Assembly: GCF_030813005.1 (NCBI RefSeq)
Contig: NZ_JAUSTU010000001.1
Span: 124,001-188,000, forward strand
From: Robertmurraya andreesenii
GTDB lineage: Bacteria; Bacillota; Bacilli; Bacillales; Cytobacillaceae
Reading direction: 5' to 3'
Length of the DNA stretch: 64,000 nt
This document shows positions 1 through 9,319 of the stretch, in pieces. A program made the position numbers and the translations under genes. Position 1 is the stretch's first letter. Each line of letters begins with the position of its first letter. The notes under the pieces are model-generated. The model saw only the letters and a program-made list of their open reading frames with translations, ran no database searches and had not been told where the DNA came from.

Positions 1-1
1 T

Positions 2-1747
2 TTGGTAGCTGATTTGGAGAAATCACGTCTTTCCGATGTGAGAATTGCCTTTGTCATCGGCTTGAACGAAGGGGTTCTTCCAGCCAAAATGTCCGAGGAG
101 GGTCTTCTTGCTGATGAAGACAGAGAGCGGCTTCTCACAAGGGGGTTAACCATTGCTCCAAGCAGTCGCAGGAGATTGCTAGATGAAGAGTTTCTCGCCT
201 ACAGTGCCTTTACGACTGCCTCTGATCGGCTTTTTATTAGCTATCCGCTGGCAAATGATGAAGGAAAGGCACTTATGCCATCCTCTTATATTCATAGATT
301 AGAAGAGATGTTCCCAGACATTCAGGTGCAACACTATGGCACAAAGGTTTCAGAGCTTCCCGAACAGGAACAATTGGATTATATCTCCCACGAACAGACG
401 GCACTCTCCTTTTTAACAACGCAATTACAGCAGAAAAAAAGGAATTATCCGATCTATGAAATGTGGTGGGATGTGTACAACTATTATGTTACTCATCCAA
501 TCCTAAGTAAAACAGCTAAAATGGTGTTTCGGAGCTTGGACTTCAAGAATGAAACTAGGCCGTTGACCGAGGAGACAAGCAAGGAGCTATACACCGATGT
601 GATTCAGGGAAGTGTCTCCAGAATGGAGCTGTTTTCTGCTTGTCCATTTTCGCATTTTGCAAGGCATGGCTTGAAGCTGAAGGAGCGTCAAATCTTTCGT
701 TTAGAGGCACCAGATATCGGCGAACTGTTTCACGGAGCCTTGAAATATATTGTTGAAACGGTGATGGTTGGTGAACGTTCGTGGGATCATATGACAAAGG
801 AAGAAATAGAACGACTTGCTAGGGAAGCAGTTGAACTATTGGCACCGAAGCTTGCGTCAGAAATCCTATTAAGTTCCAATCGCCATCATTATATAAAAAG
901 AAAGCTTGAGCAAATTATTAAAAGGGCTTCGCTTATTTTACAGGAGCATGCAAAGGCAAGCGGCTTTGCTCCCATCGGGTTAGAGCTTGGTTTTGGTCCA
1001 AAGCAAGAGCTGCCGCCGATGAAGTTCTCTCTCCATAATGGGACAAAGATGGAGCTCGTCGGCCGCATTGATCGTGTTGATAAAGCTGAGGATGAGAATG
1101 GCGTCTATTTAAGAGTCATTGATTATAAATCTAGCACCAAGGATGTCAATATCAATGAAGTCTACTATGGTCTTGCCCTACAGATGCTGACGTACTTGGA
1201 TATTATCTTGTTAAATTCAGAGAAGCTGATCGGTAGTGGCGCGAACCCAGCGGGGGTTCTCTATTTTCATGTTCATAACCCAATGGTGAACACGACGAAA
1301 ATGCTTTCACTAGAAGAGCTTGAAGAGGAGCTAATGAAGAAATTCAAGATGAATGGACTCCTCCTTGGAGAGGAAAATGTCATTCGCATGATGGATCAAA
1401 CATTAGATACAGGCGACTCACAAATCATTGCTGCCGGTATCAAGAAGGACGGCAATCTCACAAAGCGTTCTAAAGTGGCTAGCAGAGAGGAATTTGATGT
1501 TTTACGCCGATATGTACGGAATCATTATGTGAAGACCGGCAATGCGATAACGGACGGAAATGTGGAGATTTCCCCTTATAAAATGAAGGACCGGACTCCA
1601 TGTACCTTCTGTTCCTTCAAGGCCGTTTGTCAGTTTGATGAGTCAATGGAGGCTAATGAATATCGCAGTCTGAAGTCTCATCCAAAGGAAGAAATTCTAC
1701 AAATCATGAGGGAGGAGGCCGATGATGAAGATTCCAACAAAGCCTAA
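2..1747 (+). CDS. addB: ATP-dependent helicase/deoxyribonuclease subunit B, C-terminal part (5' end outside window)
   Basis: This is the C-terminal half of AddB, the partner of AddA in the AddAB helicase-nuclease that resects double-strand breaks and stops at Chi. The frame is already open at the window edge, so the N-terminal helicase-like domain is missing here. Visible features are the RecB-type nuclease motif VIDYKSS near residue 375 and the cysteines expected to hold the AddB iron-sulfur cluster: one in SACPF near 213 and a CxxC-x5-C cluster near the C terminus (CTFCSFKAVC). The end overlaps the addA start by 26 bp, so the two are translationally coupled. The immediate addA neighbour makes the call secure. 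Confidence 0.95.
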   Translation: MVADLEKSRLSDVRIAFVIGLNEGVLPAKMSEEGLLADEDRERLLTRGLTIAPSSRRRLLDEEFLAYSAFTTASDRLFISYPLANDEGKALMPSSYIHRLEEMFPDIQVQHYGTKVSELPEQEQLDYISHEQTALSFLTTQLQQKKRNYPIYEMWWDVYNYYVTHPILSKTAKMVFRSLDFKNETRPLTEETSKELYTDVIQGSVSRMELFSACPFSHFARHGLKLKERQIFRLEAPDIGELFHGALKYIVETVMVGERSWDHMTKEEIERLAREAVELLAPKLASEILLSSNRHHYIKRKLEQIIKRASLILQEHAKASGFAPIGLELGFGPKQELPPMKFSLHNGTKMELVGRIDRVDKAEDENGVYLRVIDYKSSTKDVNINEVYYGLALQMLTYLDIILLNSEKLIGSGANPAGVLYFHVHNPMVNTTKMLSLEELEEELMKKFKMNGLLLGEENVIRMMDQTLDTGDSQIIAAGIKKDGNLTKRSKVASREEFDVLRRYVRNHYVKTGNAITDGNVEISPYKMKDRTPCTFCSFKAVCQFDESMEANEYRSLKSHPKEEILQIMREEADDEDSNKA

Positions 1748-4700
1748 AAACGTCACATGGACAGATGATCAATGGAAGGCAATCTGGGCAAGCGGTCAGG
1801 ATATTCTTGTCGCAGCCGCTGCTGGTTCAGGAAAGACAGCTGTGCTCGTGGAAAGAATCATTCAAAAAATTATCTCGACCGAAGATCCGATTGATGTCGA
1901 TGAACTATTGGTGGTGACCTTTACGAATGCGTCAGCAGCAGAAATGAGACATCGTATTGGTGAGGCGTTAGAAAAAGCAATTAATGAAAACCCAACCTCG
2001 AAGCACTTAAGAAAGCAGCTAAGTTTGTTAAATCGAGCCTCCATTTCGACCCTTCATTCTTTTTGCTTAGAAGTGATTCGAAAATTCTATTATCAAATTG
2101 ATTTGGATCCAGGCTTTCGCATAGCGGATGAGACAGAAGCGCAGCTGATTCGTGATGAGGTACTGGAGGAATTGTTTGAGGAGGAATATGGGAAGGAAGG
2201 GAATGAATCCTTTTTCGCACTTGTTGATACATTCTCAAGTGATCGCAGTGATATTGCACTCCAGGATTTAATTAGAGAAATCTATGATTTCTCCCAAGCA
2301 AATCCCTCACCGAATCAATATTTACAGTCGATGAAGGAGCTGTATCATGTCAAGGAGAGCGCGACGATTGATGAGCTTCCATTTGTTGGAGTCCTTCTGT
2401 TTGATCTTGAACTCCAGCTTCAAGGAGCAAGAGGGCTTCTTGAAAAAGGGCTTGAATTAACGAAATTGCCAGGAGGGCCGGCCCCACGAGCGGAGAACTT
2501 TATCGATGATATTCAGCTTGTGGACGCCCTGCTCGAAGCGAGGAATCAATCATGGCAGGAGCTTTACCTTCGAATGCAGGCGACCTCCTTTACCCGTGCG
2601 AAGGTCTGCCGAGGGGATGCGTTTGATAAGGACTTAGTTGAACAGGCGCAAAAGCTTCGTGACCAAGCAAAGAAAATCGTCGAGACCCTGAAGGAGGAGC
2701 TGTTTGCAAGAAAGCCAGAAAGCTTTATCCGTGATATGCGGGAAATGGCTCCACATATTGAACGGTTAGCCCAGCTTGTAGAAGAGTTTGCGAAACGGTT
2801 TGATGCAGCGAAGAAGGAAAAAGGGCTCGTTGATTTTTCTGATCTTGAGCACAATTGTCTGCAAATTTTAAAAGCTGAAGAGGGTACTCTTCTTCCATCC
2901 GAAGTCGCACTCACTTATCGAAACCACTTTAAAGAGGTATTCGTGGATGAATATCAGGATACGAACATGGTGCAGGAGGCCATTCTGAAGCTTGTCACAA
3001 AGGATAGTGAGGAATGTGGCAATTTATTCATGGTGGGGGATGTGAAGCAATCGATTTACCGCTTTCGTCTTGCTGAGCCGAATTTATTTTTGGGCAAATA
3101 TCTTCGCTTTACAAAGGATGGCGAGGGTACCGGTTTGAAAATTGATCTGGCAAGGAATTTCCGCAGTCGCAAGGAAGTGCTGGACGGCACGAACTATCTC
3201 TTTAAACAGCTAATGGGGACAAGTGTCGGTGAGATTGAGTATGACGAGGCAGCCGAGCTTGTGAAAGGGGCTGACTATCCAGATAGCGCCCATCCGATTG
3301 AGCTGGTATTGATCGAGCAGGCGGGCAAGGATGAGGAGCAGAATGAGGAAGAAGTAAGCTTGCAGTTTGATGCATCCGAGCTTGAAGCATCCCAGCTAGA
3401 GGCAAGACTGATGGCGGAGAAGATTAAGAGCCTCGTTGCCGAGCGGAAGGAAGTATATCATGCGAAGTCCAAGTCTACCCGTCCGATCATGTATCGCGAC
3501 ATTGTCATCCTCCTCCGTTCGATGACGTGGGCACCACAAATTATGGAGGAATTTAAGGAACAGGGTATTCCCATTTATGCGAATCTCTCAACGGGTTATT
3601 TTGAAGCGACAGAGGTATCGATTATGATGTCTCTCTTGAAGATCATCGACAACCCGTATCAGGATATTCCGTTAGCGGCCGTTCTTCGTTCACCAATAGT
3701 AGGTCTTAATGAAGAAGAGTTGGCAATGGTCCGCATTCATCAGCGTCAAGGTTCCTTTTATGATGCGCTTATTGCTTTTTGTAAAAACATACAAAATGAT
3801 AAAACAGGAGAGCTTCAGGAAAAACTAAAGAGGTTCCTAAGCAGCTTAGCAGGCTGGCGCAAAAGAGCAAGGCAAGGCTCCCTTGCTGAGTTAATCTGGC
3901 AGCTGTACCGGGAGACGAAGTTTTACGATTTTGTCGGTGGCTTACCAGGGGGCAAGCAGCGGCAAGCGAACCTTCGAGCACTCTATGATCGAGCGAGACA
4001 ATATGAAAGCACTTCTTTTCGAGGGTTGTTCCGTTTCTTGCGCTTTATCGAGCGAATGCAGGATCGCGGGGATGATTTAGGGGCTGCACGTGCGCTTGGG
4101 GAGCAAGAGGATGTCGTTCGGATTATGACGATCCATAGCAGCAAGGGCTTGGAGTTCCCTGTTGTCTTTATTGCAGGTACAGCCCGAACCTTTAACATGA
4201 TGGATATTAGAAAGCCACAGATGCTCGATAAGGAGTTTGGCTTGGCGACGAAATATGTAAATGCTGAAAAACGAATTTCCTATCCTTCCTTACCTCAGCT
4301 TGCCTTTAAGCGCAAAAAGAAGCTAGAAATGCTTGCGGAAGAAATGCGCGTTCTATATGTGGCACTAACGAGGGCAAAGGAAAAGTTATATTTACTTGCT
4401 TCGGTTAAGGAATTGGATAAAAAAATAGCGGGCTGGCTTACACAACTCTCCCATCCGTCATGGCTTTTAAAGGAATATGATCGAGCCTCCGCTAAAAGCT
4501 ATTTGGATTGGATTGGCCCAGCACTTGTGAGACACAAAGATAGCGATCTACTAAGGTCGGGTGAGGAAATAGCGTCTCTTGTTCCAACAGAAATCACGAA
4601 TCATCCATCTTCTTGGAGGTTTGAATTTGTACAAGCAAGTGATCTTGTGGCAAGTGTGAAGGAGCAGGTGGAAGAGGATCATTTGCTTGACTACGTGTAT

Positions 4701-5459
4701 CAGGGAAAACCTATCAAGGTGGAATCTGAGTGGAAAGAAGTTATTCACAATCGTTTAAGCTGGAAATATCCTTTTCACGATGCCTCTCAATTCCGTTCGA
4801 AACAATCTGTTTCTGAAATGAAGCGACAGCGGGAAATCATTGATGAGGCTAGTGGGAAGGAATTAGTCTCATTTACAAGGCCGTTATTTAATCGACCTCG
4901 CTTCATGCAGGAAAAAACAATGACACCTGCAGAACGAGGAACCGCCATGCATATGGTGATGCAGCATGTTGATTTGACAAAGCCTGTGACCGCTCCTGTG
5001 ATAGAGGAGCTGCTCGAGAAAATGGTGAAGAAGGAATTGATCACCGAGGAGCAGAAGCAGGTGATTTCGGTTGATGAGATTGTGAAGTTCTTTGAAACGG
5101 AACTAGGTGCAAGGATGTTAAGAGCGTCAAATCTAAAGCGGGAGGTCCCATTTAGTGCCGCCTTTCCAGTGCATTTGGCCTACCCAAATTGGCAGGGCGA
5201 GCCTGAACCTATTTTAGTACAGGGTGTCATTGACTGTGTATTTGAGGACAGTCCTGGTGGATTGGTCCTGGTCGATTATAAGACCGACGCTATTCACGAT
5301 CGATATAAGGGGGGCTTTGAACAGGCAAGGCCCATCCTAGAAGAACGTTACCGCATACAAATCGATCTCTATACACAGGCCCTAGAACAAATATTGAAGA
5401 AAAAAGTGGTTGAAAGGTATCTCTTCTTTTTTGATGGGGGGCACATCCTTCAGCTGTGA
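1722..5459 (+). CDS. addA: ATP-dependent helicase/nuclease subunit A
   Basis: AddA is a 1245-residue UvrD-like 3'-5' helicase with a C-terminal RecB-family nuclease, acting with AddB in recombinational repair. The N terminus has the Q-motif region (TDDQWKAI) followed by the Walker A motif AAAAGSGKTAV. The motif II box (VDEYQDTN), GDVKQSIYRFR and the late helicase motif VLYVALTRAKEKLY follow in order. The nuclease motif VLVDYKTD lies about 60 residues from the end. Length matches the Bacillus family (about 1230). The start has two adjacent ATGs, 1722 and 1725, behind GGAGGAGG at 1711-1718; either is possible. Confidence 0.97.
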   Translation: MMKIPTKPKNVTWTDDQWKAIWASGQDILVAAAAGSGKTAVLVERIIQKIISTEDPIDVDELLVVTFTNASAAEMRHRIGEALEKAINENPTSKHLRKQLSLLNRASISTLHSFCLEVIRKFYYQIDLDPGFRIADETEAQLIRDEVLEELFEEEYGKEGNESFFALVDTFSSDRSDIALQDLIREIYDFSQANPSPNQYLQSMKELYHVKESATIDELPFVGVLLFDLELQLQGARGLLEKGLELTKLPGGPAPRAENFIDDIQLVDALLEARNQSWQELYLRMQATSFTRAKVCRGDAFDKDLVEQAQKLRDQAKKIVETLKEELFARKPESFIRDMREMAPHIERLAQLVEEFAKRFDAAKKEKGLVDFSDLEHNCLQILKAEEGTLLPSEVALTYRNHFKEVFVDEYQDTNMVQEAILKLVTKDSEECGNLFMVGDVKQSIYRFRLAEPNLFLGKYLRFTKDGEGTGLKIDLARNFRSRKEVLDGTNYLFKQLMGTSVGEIEYDEAAELVKGADYPDSAHPIELVLIEQAGKDEEQNEEEVSLQFDASELEASQLEARLMAEKIKSLVAERKEVYHAKSKSTRPIMYRDIVILLRSMTWAPQIMEEFKEQGIPIYANLSTGYFEATEVSIMMSLLKIIDNPYQDIPLAAVLRSPIVGLNEEELAMVRIHQRQGSFYDALIAFCKNIQNDKTGELQEKLKRFLSSLAGWRKRARQGSLAELIWQLYRETKFYDFVGGLPGGKQRQANLRALYDRARQYESTSFRGLFRFLRFIERMQDRGDDLGAARALGEQEDVVRIMTIHSSKGLEFPVVFIAGTARTFNMMDIRKPQMLDKEFGLATKYVNAEKRISYPSLPQLAFKRKKKLEMLAEEMRVLYVALTRAKEKLYLLASVKELDKKIAGWLTQLSHPSWLLKEYDRASAKSYLDWIGPALVRHKDSDLLRSGEEIASLVPTEITNHPSSWRFEFVQASDLVASVKEQVEEDHLLDYVYQGKPIKVESEWKEVIHNRLSWKYPFHDASQFRSKQSVSEMKRQREIIDEASGKELVSFTRPLFNRPRFMQEKTMTPAERGTAMHMVMQHVDLTKPVTAPVIEELLEKMVKKELITEEQKQVISVDEIVKFFETELGARMLRASNLKREVPFSAAFPVHLAYPNWQGEPEPILVQGVIDCVFEDSPGGLVLVDYKTDAIHDRYKGGFEQARPILEERYRIQIDLYTQALEQILKKKVVERYLFFFDGGHILQL

Positions 5460-5483
5460 AGATAGGATCAGCAATGAAATTGG

Positions 5484-5523
5484 GAAAACTGTCCTCATGG
5501 AAGTCGCTATGAGGACAGTTTTC
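5484..5523. terminator. Perfect hairpin after addA
   Basis: A 15-bp perfect inverted repeat (5484-5498 with 5509-5523) has a 10-nt loop, with an A-rich start and a T-rich end. It follows the addA stop by 24 bp and is the likely terminator of addBA, ahead of proC. Confidence 0.8.
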
Positions 5524-5560
5524 GATTAAAAGTGAGATTCACTAAAGGAGGCTTTATCGA

Positions 5561-6361
5561 ATGAAAAAGAAGATTGGCTTCATAGGGTGCGGAAAAATGG
5601 CCCAAGCGATGATAAAAGGATTAATATCATCAGGAACGATTTCCCCGAAGCAAATTATGGTTAGTGCAAAAACACATACTACCCTAGAGCTTGTTAAAGA
5701 AAAGTATTCGATCCAAACGGCAAATGATAATCGTGTTGTTGCGGGATGGTCTGATATTCTATTCCTAGCTGTGAAACCAGAAATACATAAGGAAGTCATC
5801 CAGGAAATCAAACAAGAGATTGCGGAGCATACGGTGATAATCACTGTTGCGGCAGGGATTACAATAGGATTCCTCGAAAAAGAATTTGACAAGCAAATAA
5901 AGGCAGTACGTTCTATGCCAAATACTCCATCATTTGTTGGTGAGGGAATGAGTGCTCTATGCATAAACGAAGAAGTAAGTAAAGAGGATATGGATGATGT
6001 ACTGAAGATTTTCCGCTCTTTTGGTCAGGTGGAAGTCATTAAGGAGCAACTGATGGATAGTATTCCTGCAATAAGCGGCTCCTCCCCAGCTTATGTCTAT
6101 TTGTTCATTGAGGCGCTTGCAGATGGGGGTGTAAGAAATGGGATCCCTCGGGAGCAGGCCTATCGCTTTGCGTCCCAAGCTGTGTTAGGTGCAGCGAAAA
6201 TGGTTTTAGAGACAGGTATTCATCCAGGTGAATTAAAGGATCAGGTTTGTACTCCAGGTGGAGCAACGATCGAAGCTGTAGCCGCTCTTGAAGAAAATGG
6301 TTTTCGAGCAGCAGTCCTTCAAGCGATGGATAAATGTACGGAAAAGACGAAAAAACTATAA
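5561..6361 (+). CDS. proC: Pyrroline-5-carboxylate reductase
   Basis: This enzyme reduces pyrroline-5-carboxylate to proline with NAD(P)H in the cytosol. The N terminus IGFIGCGKMAQAMIKG is the Rossmann dinucleotide fold. RSMPNTP near residue 115 and the C-terminal signature with PGGATIEAV near 230 are typical of the family. At 266 residues it has the normal length. AAAGGAGG precedes the ATG with good spacing. B. subtilis has several paralogues (proG, proH, proI); which one this corresponds to cannot be told here, so the generic symbol is used. It is probably cotranscribed with the aldo/keto reductase gene 18 bp downstream. Confidence 0.92.
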   Translation: MKKKIGFIGCGKMAQAMIKGLISSGTISPKQIMVSAKTHTTLELVKEKYSIQTANDNRVVAGWSDILFLAVKPEIHKEVIQEIKQEIAEHTVIITVAAGITIGFLEKEFDKQIKAVRSMPNTPSFVGEGMSALCINEEVSKEDMDDVLKIFRSFGQVEVIKEQLMDSIPAISGSSPAYVYLFIEALADGGVRNGIPREQAYRFASQAVLGAAKMVLETGIHPGELKDQVCTPGGATIEAVAALEENGFRAAVLQAMDKCTEKTKKL

Positions 6362-6378
6362 ATGGTGGGTGATTTAAA

Positions 6379-7281
6379 TTGCAAAAGGTGAAACTTGCAG
6401 AAGATTTATCATTTTCAAGAATAATACATGGATTATGGAGATTAAATAGCTGGAACTTCAATAAGGACGAAATCCTACGACTCATTGAAGAATGCATGGA
6501 GCTCGGAATCACCACTTTTGATCATGCAGATATTTATGGGAATTATCAAAATGAAGCATTATTTGGCAAGGCCCTAGCTCTTAAGCCGTCCCTTAGAGAA
6601 AAAATGGAACTGGTCACCAAATGCGGGATCAAGCTCGTATCTGATCAACGCCCAGAGCATGAAATCCAGTATTACGATACAAGTAAAGAGCATATCTTGA
6701 AAAGTGCAGAGAATTCATTGAAGAATCTTCAGACCGACTTTATCGATGTTCTTCTTATTCACCGCCCAGATCCAGACATGGACCCAGAAGAGGTAGCTGA
6801 GGCATTCACCATGCTTAAGGAACAAGGTAAGGTAAGACATTTTGGAGTTTCGAACTTCACCCCAGCTCAAGTAGAAATGTTAAGCAGCTATTTACCATTT
6901 CCTCTCGTTACCAATCAGGTTGAAATTTCCGTTTCTCATCTTCACGCTTTTCAAGATGGAACGATCGAACACTGTCTACAAAAAAGAATCCCACCGATGG
7001 CATGGTCACCCCTTGCTGGAGGAAGAATTTTTACTGATTCTGATGAAAAAACACTCCGACTTCAAAAAACACTGCAGGAAGTTGGAGAGGAACTCGCTTT
7101 AACAAAAATAGATAGTGTTATGTACGCATGGCTTCTGCATCACCCAGCTAAGATCATGCCGATCGTCGGATCTGGAAAGCTGGAAAGAATTAAAATGGCA
7201 ACGGAAGCCTTAAATGTAAAAATGACACGTCAGCAATGGTTCAAAATTTGGATTGCCTCAACAGGAGAAGATGTGGCTTAA
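6379..7281 (+). CDS. Aldo/keto reductase (YcsN-like)
   Basis: A 300-residue NAD(P)H-dependent oxidoreductase of the aldo/keto reductase superfamily, substrate unknown. The catalytic tetrad is recognisable: Asp and Tyr in TTFDHADIYGNY near residues 50-57, Lys in ELVTKCG near 78, and His in LLIHRPDP. The cofactor-binding end has PIVGSGKLERI. It resembles B. subtilis YcsN from memory. The start is TTG at 6379, supported by GGTGGGTGA at 6363-6371; no in-frame ATG fits better. It follows proC closely and ends at a strong hairpin. Confidence 0.85.
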   Translation: MQKVKLAEDLSFSRIIHGLWRLNSWNFNKDEILRLIEECMELGITTFDHADIYGNYQNEALFGKALALKPSLREKMELVTKCGIKLVSDQRPEHEIQYYDTSKEHILKSAENSLKNLQTDFIDVLLIHRPDPDMDPEEVAEAFTMLKEQGKVRHFGVSNFTPAQVEMLSSYLPFPLVTNQVEISVSHLHAFQDGTIEHCLQKRIPPMAWSPLAGGRIFTDSDEKTLRLQKTLQEVGEELALTKIDSVMYAWLLHHPAKIMPIVGSGKLERIKMATEALNVKMTRQQWFKIWIASTGEDVA

Positions 7282-7314
7282 ATACCAAACTAGTCAAAAG
7301 AATAATGCAATCGT

Positions 7315-7348
7315 AACAGGCTCAGAGTATAGGCACTCTGAGCCTGTT
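7315..7348. terminator. Hairpin after the aldo/keto reductase gene
   Basis: A 14-bp perfect stem (7315-7328 with 7335-7348) has a 6-nt loop. It lies 33 bp after the stop of the upstream gene and abuts a possible ATG at 7352, which would then have no room for a ribosome binding site. Confidence 0.75.
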
Positions 7349-7475
7349 CTTATGAAAGAAACTATTCTTTTCTATTGAGAATCAGGAAGGAGAGTCTATT
7401 TATTTCTCCTTTGACTATCCAAAGCTCGAATATGCAGAAATATTTGAAGCAATTGGAACTCTTAAGCTAAAAGGG

Positions 7476-7769
7476 ATGAAGCCATATGAACATCCAGAAA
7501 TGCTCTATGTGAATCATGGCTATGGGAGAATGTTTTTTCCAGTAGGCATCCAACCAATTAACATCGGAGAGGATAAAGAAATCTATCTTTGGGAAGAAGT
7601 GACAGATGAAATCTTTGCTATCTACTTGAGCAAACTAGAGGAGCTCCTTCCCTCCTGGACTAGGGATGGTACTACTTTTACATCCCATGAAGGATCTGAG
7701 ACGGTGAAAATTTCTTTAGAAGGAAAAAAGCTAATCTATGAGTTTTGGTACCAAGAACAAGAGGAATAG
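7476..7769 (+). CDS. Unrecognised 97-residue protein, probably with a damaged 5' end
   Basis: The protein reads as a small soluble domain rich in Glu, Trp and Tyr (YGRMFFPVGIQP, EEVTDEIFAIYLSKLEELLPSW); no family is recognised with certainty. The ATG at 7476 has only an AAAAGGG run touching it, a poor initiation site. The same frame is open back to 7356 and reads as protein-like sequence (IENQEGESIYFSFDYPKLEY) with no ATG, GTG or TTG. A different frame starts at ATG 7352 (MKETILFY) and stops at 7378. One inserted T near 7370 would join them into one protein of about 139 residues. This may therefore be a 5'-frameshifted pseudogene or a truncated remnant. Confidence 0.55.
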   Translation: MKPYEHPEMLYVNHGYGRMFFPVGIQPINIGEDKEIYLWEEVTDEIFAIYLSKLEELLPSWTRDGTTFTSHEGSETVKISLEGKKLIYEFWYQEQEE

Positions 7770-7777
7770 TCATGAGA

Positions 7778-7815
7778 AAAAGTAGTCCTCCCAATTCGTC
7801 GAGAGGACTACTTTT
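7778..7815. terminator. Bidirectional hairpin between convergent genes
   Basis: A 13-bp perfect stem (7778-7790 with 7803-7815) has A-run and T-run flanks. It lies between the rightward small gene and the leftward gerPF and can serve both directions. Confidence 0.8.
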
Positions 7816-7816
7816 G

Positions 7817-8035
7817 TTAATTATTCCCCGCAACAGGCTGGTCGATTAAATTCGTGTTTAAGGCATTGCTTGAGCTGAAGAAATTATTGTTAACGATAAA
7901 ACCACCTGTATTGGCGGAACCAGAGCCTGAATTGGTTTTTGAAGCACTTTTAGGAGAGATAAAGAGAGAGTCTCCGAAATGTACAACTCCCCCACCAATA
8001 TTGTTAACTTGCACAGGTCCTACGATTGCAGGCAT
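7817..8035 (-). CDS. gerPF: Spore germination protein GerPF
   Basis: Last gene of the gerPABCDEF operon, whose products let germinants pass the spore coat to the inner-membrane receptors. The 72-residue protein starts MPAIVGPVQVNNIGGGVVHFGD, the signature shared by GerPA and GerPF, and continues with the Ser/Asn-rich segment and the SANTGGF box typical of the pair. It is close in sequence to the gene at the head of the operon (MPAIVGIVQVNSIG). Position at the promoter-distal end after gerPE identifies it as GerPF. AAAAGGGTG precedes the start. Confidence 0.92.
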   Translation of the reverse strand: MPAIVGPVQVNNIGGGVVHFGDSLFISPKSASKTNSGSGSANTGGFIVNNNFFSSSNALNTNLIDQPVAGNN

Positions 8036-8107
8036 CTAAAACACCCTTTTCCGCTCTAGACACGGGATTCGGTGCATAGCCAGATTTCTTTGAGCTGGAC
8101 CATATGC

Positions 8108-8485
8108 TTACCTTTCCCGCGGCTCGAGTTGTCTAATATGCTTAATCCTCGCCTCCATGTTCACCGATTTTGTATTACCAATATGTGCGACAGAAGAAGT
8201 GGAAATGGCGTTAATCGTAATATTATTAACTTTAATAAAAGGACTTAAGACTTCCCTTTCATAAGTTAATGGCTCCGTAACAGCTTCTAGTAAAATAGGC
8301 TTATTGAAGAGACCATAACCTAAAAAATTTCCTTCATTCCCAAAAAAAAGCTCTTTTTCACGCTGCACGGCAAGTGCTCGAGTGGTCCCGTGAATGTGGG
8401 CAGAATCACCGATCTCTAGAGTTGAGACGATGGTGATAACATTAACGGATAGGCTATTGACAATTGAGGTTCTTTTCTGGTACAT
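8108..8485 (-). CDS. gerPE: Spore germination protein GerPE
   Basis: A 125-residue coat-associated protein, fifth in the gerP operon. The N terminus carries the SIVNSLSVNVITIVSTLEIGDS segment, related to the repeated motif seen in GerPA, GerPB, GerPD and GerPF. Two such motif copies seem present, the second around VNNITINAISTSSVAHIGN. It starts 4 bp after the gerPD stop, as expected for coupled translation. The assignment rests on position and motif; a 72-bp gap separates it from gerPF. Confidence 0.9.
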   Translation of the reverse strand: MYQKRTSIVNSLSVNVITIVSTLEIGDSAHIHGTTRALAVQREKELFFGNEGNFLGYGLFNKPILLEAVTEPLTYEREVLSPFIKVNNITINAISTSSVAHIGNTKSVNMEARIKHIRQLEPRER

Positions 8486-8489
8486 AGCT

Positions 8490-8669
8490 TTATCCCTGTG
8501 GATTTAGTGGAACAAAGGGACCGATTATCAAGGATTCTGGTGGGGTATCGAAAATAGATGCTAATTGGATCGTTTCCGTATCCCCGACTAATAAGATGGA
8601 GGAGCTGGAGATGCTGCCAATTTTCATATTCCCTACGCATAAATCCCTATTATAAACTTGAAAAATCAT
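8490..8669 (-). CDS. gerPD: Spore germination protein GerPD (59 residues)
   Basis: A short gene lies exactly between gerPC and gerPE. The translated product begins MIFQVYNRDLCVGNMKIGS, includes the SSSILLVGDTE segment matching the GerP family motif, and ends VPLNPQG. The ATG at 8669 overlaps the gerPC stop (ATGA), and the TAA at 8490 lies just ahead of the gerPE start at 8485. At 59 residues it agrees with the family. Context makes the call firm despite the size. Confidence 0.9.
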   Translation of the reverse strand: MIFQVYNRDLCVGNMKIGSISSSSILLVGDTETIQLASIFDTPPESLIIGPFVPLNPQG

Positions 8670-9280
8670 GGATTCTCATCCTTTCTCATGTCAGGAAGAT
8701 TTTTTATAAAAGCAAGTACAGCATTTTCGATATCCTTCTTGATCTGCTTTTCGATTTGCTCATTGATGTCCTGCAGCTCTTCAGGTGAACGCTTATTAAC
8801 CGGTATTTGCTTTAGATAATATTCTATGCGAGAAGGGATCTGTTTTCTTATATCATCCTTCATAAAATTGATATATGGGGCGTCCACTTTTATATTGAGC
8901 TCTTCTTCGTACCTATGAACAAGGGGCTCTAAATCAGTTTCTAAATATAGATGGATTCCGTCCTCAAGCTCCATAGATCTTTTCATCATCATCTTTGGTG
9001 ATAAGGGGGCTTCCGGTTGCTTCCCATCTACCTGTAATTCCTCGATATTTTCTAAATCGGAGGGATTTAATCCGATATTCAATGTTCCTTCCAGTGTTTC
9101 CACTTTTAATTGATCAAACTTGTATTCAATGGTGCCTACGTGAACAGGAGGACGTGCTTTGAATTCTTTCAGCTCCTGAGATAAATCCCTAAGCTGCTTC
9201 TCAAGTCCTTGTATTCTCTTTTCCTGCAATTGTATAAAATGATGCATTCTTTGGAGATAAGAGTATAGTTCTAGACTCAA
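8666..9280 (-). CDS. gerPC: Spore germination protein GerPC
   Basis: The largest GerP protein (204 residues) and the only one with an extended coiled coil. Residues 8-45 (YLQRMHHFIQLQEKRIQGLEKQLRDL) form heptads, followed by the KVETLEGTLNIGLNP segment and a long charged helical C-terminal half. It is needed for coat permeability to germinants. ATGA overlap with gerPD at 8666-8669 shows tight coupling. No membrane segment is seen. Confidence 0.92.
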   Translation of the reverse strand: MSLELYSYLQRMHHFIQLQEKRIQGLEKQLRDLSQELKEFKARPPVHVGTIEYKFDQLKVETLEGTLNIGLNPSDLENIEELQVDGKQPEAPLSPKMMMKRSMELEDGIHLYLETDLEPLVHRYEEELNIKVDAPYINFMKDDIRKQIPSRIEYYLKQIPVNKRSPEELQDINEQIEKQIKKDIENAVLAFIKNLPDMRKDENP

Positions 9281-9319
9281 TGAACGTCACCCCTTCGTTC
9301 GTAGTTGATAAGAAATCCA

